From a virus: a DNA stretch of 64,000 nucleotides. A program made the translations under genes and the position numbers. The stretch lies in IMG/VR virus record IMGVR_UViG_3300032315_000647, positions 50,746-114,745 of that record; one strand, given 5' to 3'. The notes under the pieces were generated by a model. That model ran no database searches and was not told the origin of the DNA. It saw only the letters and a list, made by a program, of their open reading frames with translations. Shown piece by piece: positions 62,310 through 64,000 of the stretch (its first letter is position 1; the number at the start of each line of letters is the position of its first letter).

Positions 62310-62983
62310 ACAACACTGTAGAACTAATAGGCTGGTATGGAAGTGATGAAGTTCATGCTCAAAGTGCTTGGACATCAACAAATAGGGATTTAACACCTGA
62401 AAAGGTGGAAAGAATCCCTAATTTGTTAGAGATGTTGGCAGAGAATGGTCATGAAACACCATTTGAGAAGTCAAGCTTGCATTTTCTGGTTACATGTGAT
62501 CAAGCATCACATATACACTTGCTTAAGCATAGGATAGGTGTAAGTATTAATGCAGAGAGTGCAAGGTATAAGGAGTTGAAAGAGGACAAGTTTTATGTTC
62601 CTGAAGATTGGGATGATATACCATATAATGGATACCCAAATTATCCTTTCATGTTTAAAGATGGTACAAAATTGGATTGGATTGAAATACTTAACAACTA
62701 TACAAAAATTGGTAATCAACTATACCACGATTGTTTAGATGATTTAACACCTATTTTAGGAAGGAAAAGAGCAAAGGAATCAGCAAGGTTCTTCAAGACC
62801 ATGAATAGCCAAATCACTATGGATGTGATGTTTAACTTTAGGTCATTTGTTCACTTTCAAATGCTGAGAAATCATCATGATGCCCAGTTGGAGATTGCTG
62901 ATATAGCACAGAACATGTTAATGCTTGTTAAGAACATAGAAGGAAAACCATTTGAGCATACACTAAAAGCCTTTAAACTGTGA
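62306..62983 (+). CDS. thyX: Flavin-dependent thymidylate synthase
   Basis: A 225-residue protein that makes dTMP from dUMP with methylene-tetrahydrofolate, FAD and NADPH. The family segments are present: HETPFEKSSLHFLV near the N-terminus, then LLKHRIGVSINAESARYKEL (72-91), corresponding to the dUMP/FAD-binding ThyX motif. Here the first residue of RHR is Lys74, and 8 instead of 7 residues separate HR from the motif Ser. RFFKTMNSQITMDVMFNFRSFVHFQMLR matches the C-terminal conserved block. Phages carry thyX to raise dTTP supply. It sits between coupled genes: a 4-nt overlap with the upstream gene and a GTGA overlap with the downstream one. Confidence 0.9.
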   Translation: MNNTVELIGWYGSDEVHAQSAWTSTNRDLTPEKVERIPNLLEMLAENGHETPFEKSSLHFLVTCDQASHIHLLKHRIGVSINAESARYKELKEDKFYVPEDWDDIPYNGYPNYPFMFKDGTKLDWIEILNNYTKIGNQLYHDCLDDLTPILGRKRAKESARFFKTMNSQITMDVMFNFRSFVHFQMLRNHHDAQLEIADIAQNMLMLVKNIEGKPFEHTLKAFKL

Positions 62984-63258
62984 AATACAGAATAAACGAG
63001 ATCAAGTACAAAGGCAAGACAATGTACGAACCTCAAGTCTGCAAAAAAGTAAAGACTAAAATACCAACAGGGGAGTGGGAAGTAGTAGAGACTTGGGATA
63101 GGATTATAGGAAAATATAGTATTATCACTTATGAAACTTATTATTACACGCTTCCAACAACTATAGAAGAAGCAGAGGAAGTAATAAAAGAGTACCACAG
63201 AAAACTTCAACCACCTACAGAACCCATCATCAAGACAATAAAAGAGTTTGAGCTATGA
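62980..63258 (+). CDS. Small hypothetical protein with GTG start
   Basis: A 92-residue protein. The start codon is GTG at 62980, sharing the bases GTGA with the thyX stop. It is beta-rich at first (INEIKYKGKTMYEPQVCKKV), then Tyr-rich, with a helical end. No family is recognised. The coupling to thyX suggests co-expression rather than a shared function. Confidence 0.55.
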   Translation: MKYRINEIKYKGKTMYEPQVCKKVKTKIPTGEWEVVETWDRIIGKYSIITYETYYYTLPTTIEEAEEVIKEYHRKLQPPTEPIIKTIKEFEL

Positions 63259-63332
63259 AAAAGTCAACATGGATTGTATTAGGAACAACGTATGTAGGTC
63301 TTATTATTTACACATTAAACCAATTATTATGA
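63255..63332 (+). CDS. 25-residue membrane microprotein
   Basis: Reads MKKSTWIVLGTTYVGLIIYT then LNQLL. One hydrophobic helix after a positive N-terminus. Its ATG overlaps the stop of the upstream gene (ATGA) and its own stop overlaps the ATG of the lipoprotein gene (ATGA), so it fits exactly into a chain of coupled genes. This double fit is the main evidence that it is real. Confidence 0.55.
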   Translation: MKKSTWIVLGTTYVGLIIYTLNQLL

Positions 63333-63454
63333 AAAAACTCATTATTTTAGTAGTTATTGCTATATTAGTGTTGCAAAGCTGTGCAACAGGATATGGCTGC
63401 AGAGGAAGATCAAAAGACATGACAGGAACATCAGGACGTTTCAAAGCAATATAA
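63329..63454 (+). CDS. 41-residue lipoprotein
   Basis: Reads MKKLIILVVIAILVLQSCAT then GYGCRGRSKDMTGTSGRFKAI. A signal peptide ends in the lipobox LQSC, so the mature protein would be about 25 residues, lipid-anchored in the cell envelope. A longer in-frame version from 63248 would overlap two genes and spoil the lipoprotein signal, so the start at 63329 is preferred. Small phage lipoproteins often block superinfection, a plausible but unproven role. Confidence 0.7.
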   Translation: MKKLIILVVIAILVLQSCATGYGCRGRSKDMTGTSGRFKAI

Positions 63455-63455
63455 C

Positions 63456-63740
63456 ATGAAAAACACGTACGAAAGACTTAAACCAGAATACAAGAAAGCG
63501 CTTGAACAGTATTATGCAAAACCTTATCCAAATACTTATGCATATGCAAAAGAAAGATTGGAAAAGTATTTCTCTATAGGAGAAGTACCTTTTGGCGTGA
63601 TGGTGGATCTTAAATTTGCTGTTCAAGCATGTTCTCAAGAGTTTCGTGGTAAGAATATGACTATATCAGAAATGTATGATATGTTCTATAAGCCTGATGA
63701 AATGGAGAGCGTAAAGGTTGATGATTTTGTAATCTCTTAA
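63456..63740 (+). CDS. Small hypothetical protein
   Basis: A 94-residue, soluble helical protein (RLKPEYKKALEQYYAKPYPN) with an acidic end. No family is recognised. It starts 1 nt after the lipoprotein stop, within the same coupled run, and is followed by hairpins and the tRNA-like gene. Confidence 0.55.
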   Translation: MKNTYERLKPEYKKALEQYYAKPYPNTYAYAKERLEKYFSIGEVPFGVMVDLKFAVQACSQEFRGKNMTISEMYDMFYKPDEMESVKVDDFVIS

Positions 63741-63792
63741 AAATAAATGTTGTTGTTCCCTTGAGAAAGGAGATGAGTAAATGTAGCTAGTA

Positions 63793-63831
63793 GTGTTGCT
63801 ACCAACACAGGGGACTTCTCATCCCCACTTT
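63793..63831 (+). terminator. Two adjacent hairpins, likely terminator, before the tRNA-like gene
   Basis: A perfect 6-bp hairpin GTGTTG-CTAC-CAACAC (63793-63808) is followed by GGGGA/TCCCC with a 7-nt loop (63810-63826) and ACTTTT. It would end the plus-strand small-gene transcript or process the tRNA 5' end. Confidence 0.55.
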
Positions 63832-63835
63832 TAAC

Positions 63836-63995
63836 AGTCAGGTGGCGAAATTGGTAGACGCTTTATGTATTTGTGATATAAAAAAATTGCTATGGTCAGA
63901 GTCTCGGCAGAGTTACCGCATAGGTGGTGTCCAGAACACCTAAGCAATACATAAGATGGTGTACAACAATACAGGTTCGAATCCTGTCCTGACTA
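63836..63995 (+). tRNA. tRNA-Leu-like gene interrupted in the anticodon arm
   Basis: A 7-bp acceptor stem AGTCAGG (63836-63842) pairs with CCTGACT (63988-63994), with discriminator A at 63995. TG at 8-9 and the D arm GCG-AAATTGGTAGA-CGC (63845-63861) match leucine tRNAs. The T arm ACAGG-TTCGAAT-CCTGT (63971-63987) is canonical. A variable region of about 16 nt fits a class II tRNA. The anticodon stem is extended to 9 bp (TTATGTATT 63863-63871 with AATACATAA 63946-63954) and encloses a 74-nt insert with two further hairpins (63890-63923 and 63926-63940). CCA is not encoded. The anticodon cannot be read until the insert boundaries are known. Confidence 0.6.
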
Positions 63996-64000
63996 CTAAA

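Noticed and set aside
63248-63454. 68-residue version of the lipoprotein gene
   Set aside because: It would overlap two neighbouring genes and place 27 residues before a clear lipoprotein signal; the start at 63329 is better.
63836-63995. tmRNA or classical group I intron
   Set aside because: The D arm is that of a normal tRNA-Leu and the length (160 nt) is too small for tmRNA; the insert is too short for the core helices of a group I intron.

Overview
The window is a piece of a tailed double-stranded DNA phage that looks crAss-like (Crassvirales). The evidence is a long co-directional structural operon with terminase, portal, acidic scaffold and major capsid protein in the order usual for that group. 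It is followed by very large virion cargo proteins, one of which carries the DFDID motif of the crAss-like virion RNA polymerase. Bacteroidetes-type promoters (TTG, 19-20 nt, TAnnTTTG) in front of several late genes and the lack of Shine-Dalgarno dependence fit a Bacteroidetes host. All long genes read through in the standard code. Assignments rest on motif recognition, gene order and knowledge of the families; no database search was run.

Layout, minus strand, read from about 59.1 kb down to 1 kb. A promoter at 59.1 kb starts a block of small genes (winged helix, HU/IHF-like, zinc ribbon, short packaging-side proteins). Then come TerL, portal, scaffold and MCP. A terminator and structured RNA follow the MCP, then head-tail connector genes, a codon-optimised virion protein, a small zinc-ribbon gene, two fibre-like genes, a metallophosphoesterase, ring/adaptor proteins and an IHF-like protein. 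Next is a 2.1-kilo-residue tail protein with a mucin-like Thr-rich tail. The cargo module comes after it: a transglycosylase with a zincin-like domain, two ~900-residue proteins, the 4256-residue RNA polymerase/zincin fusion, and a 1757-residue GNAT/PD-(D/E)XK protein. The end of the block is a collagen-like fibre of 1801 residues with its own promoter, a LamG-like protein, a small protein and the start of a glycosyltransferase-like gene that leaves the window at base 1.

Plus strand, 59.5-64 kb. A C-tract-rich divergent region of about 430 bp separates the two transcription units. The plus strand carries small, mostly unknown genes, several membrane peptides, a lipoprotein and flavin-dependent thymidylate synthase (ThyX), punctuated by strong hairpins. 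It also holds a candidate structured RNA at 60.63-60.81 kb and a tRNA-Leu-like gene whose anticodon arm is interrupted by about 75 nt at the right edge.

How it works together (inference): the minus-strand block builds the capsid, tail and the proteins injected with the DNA. The injected polymerase, with associated protease, acetyltransferase-like, nuclease-like and peptidoglycan-cutting domains, would start infection. The promoters in front of late genes look like host-type promoters, so the late block may be read by the host polymerase while the injected enzyme reads other genes, perhaps the plus-strand block, where no host-type promoter was found.
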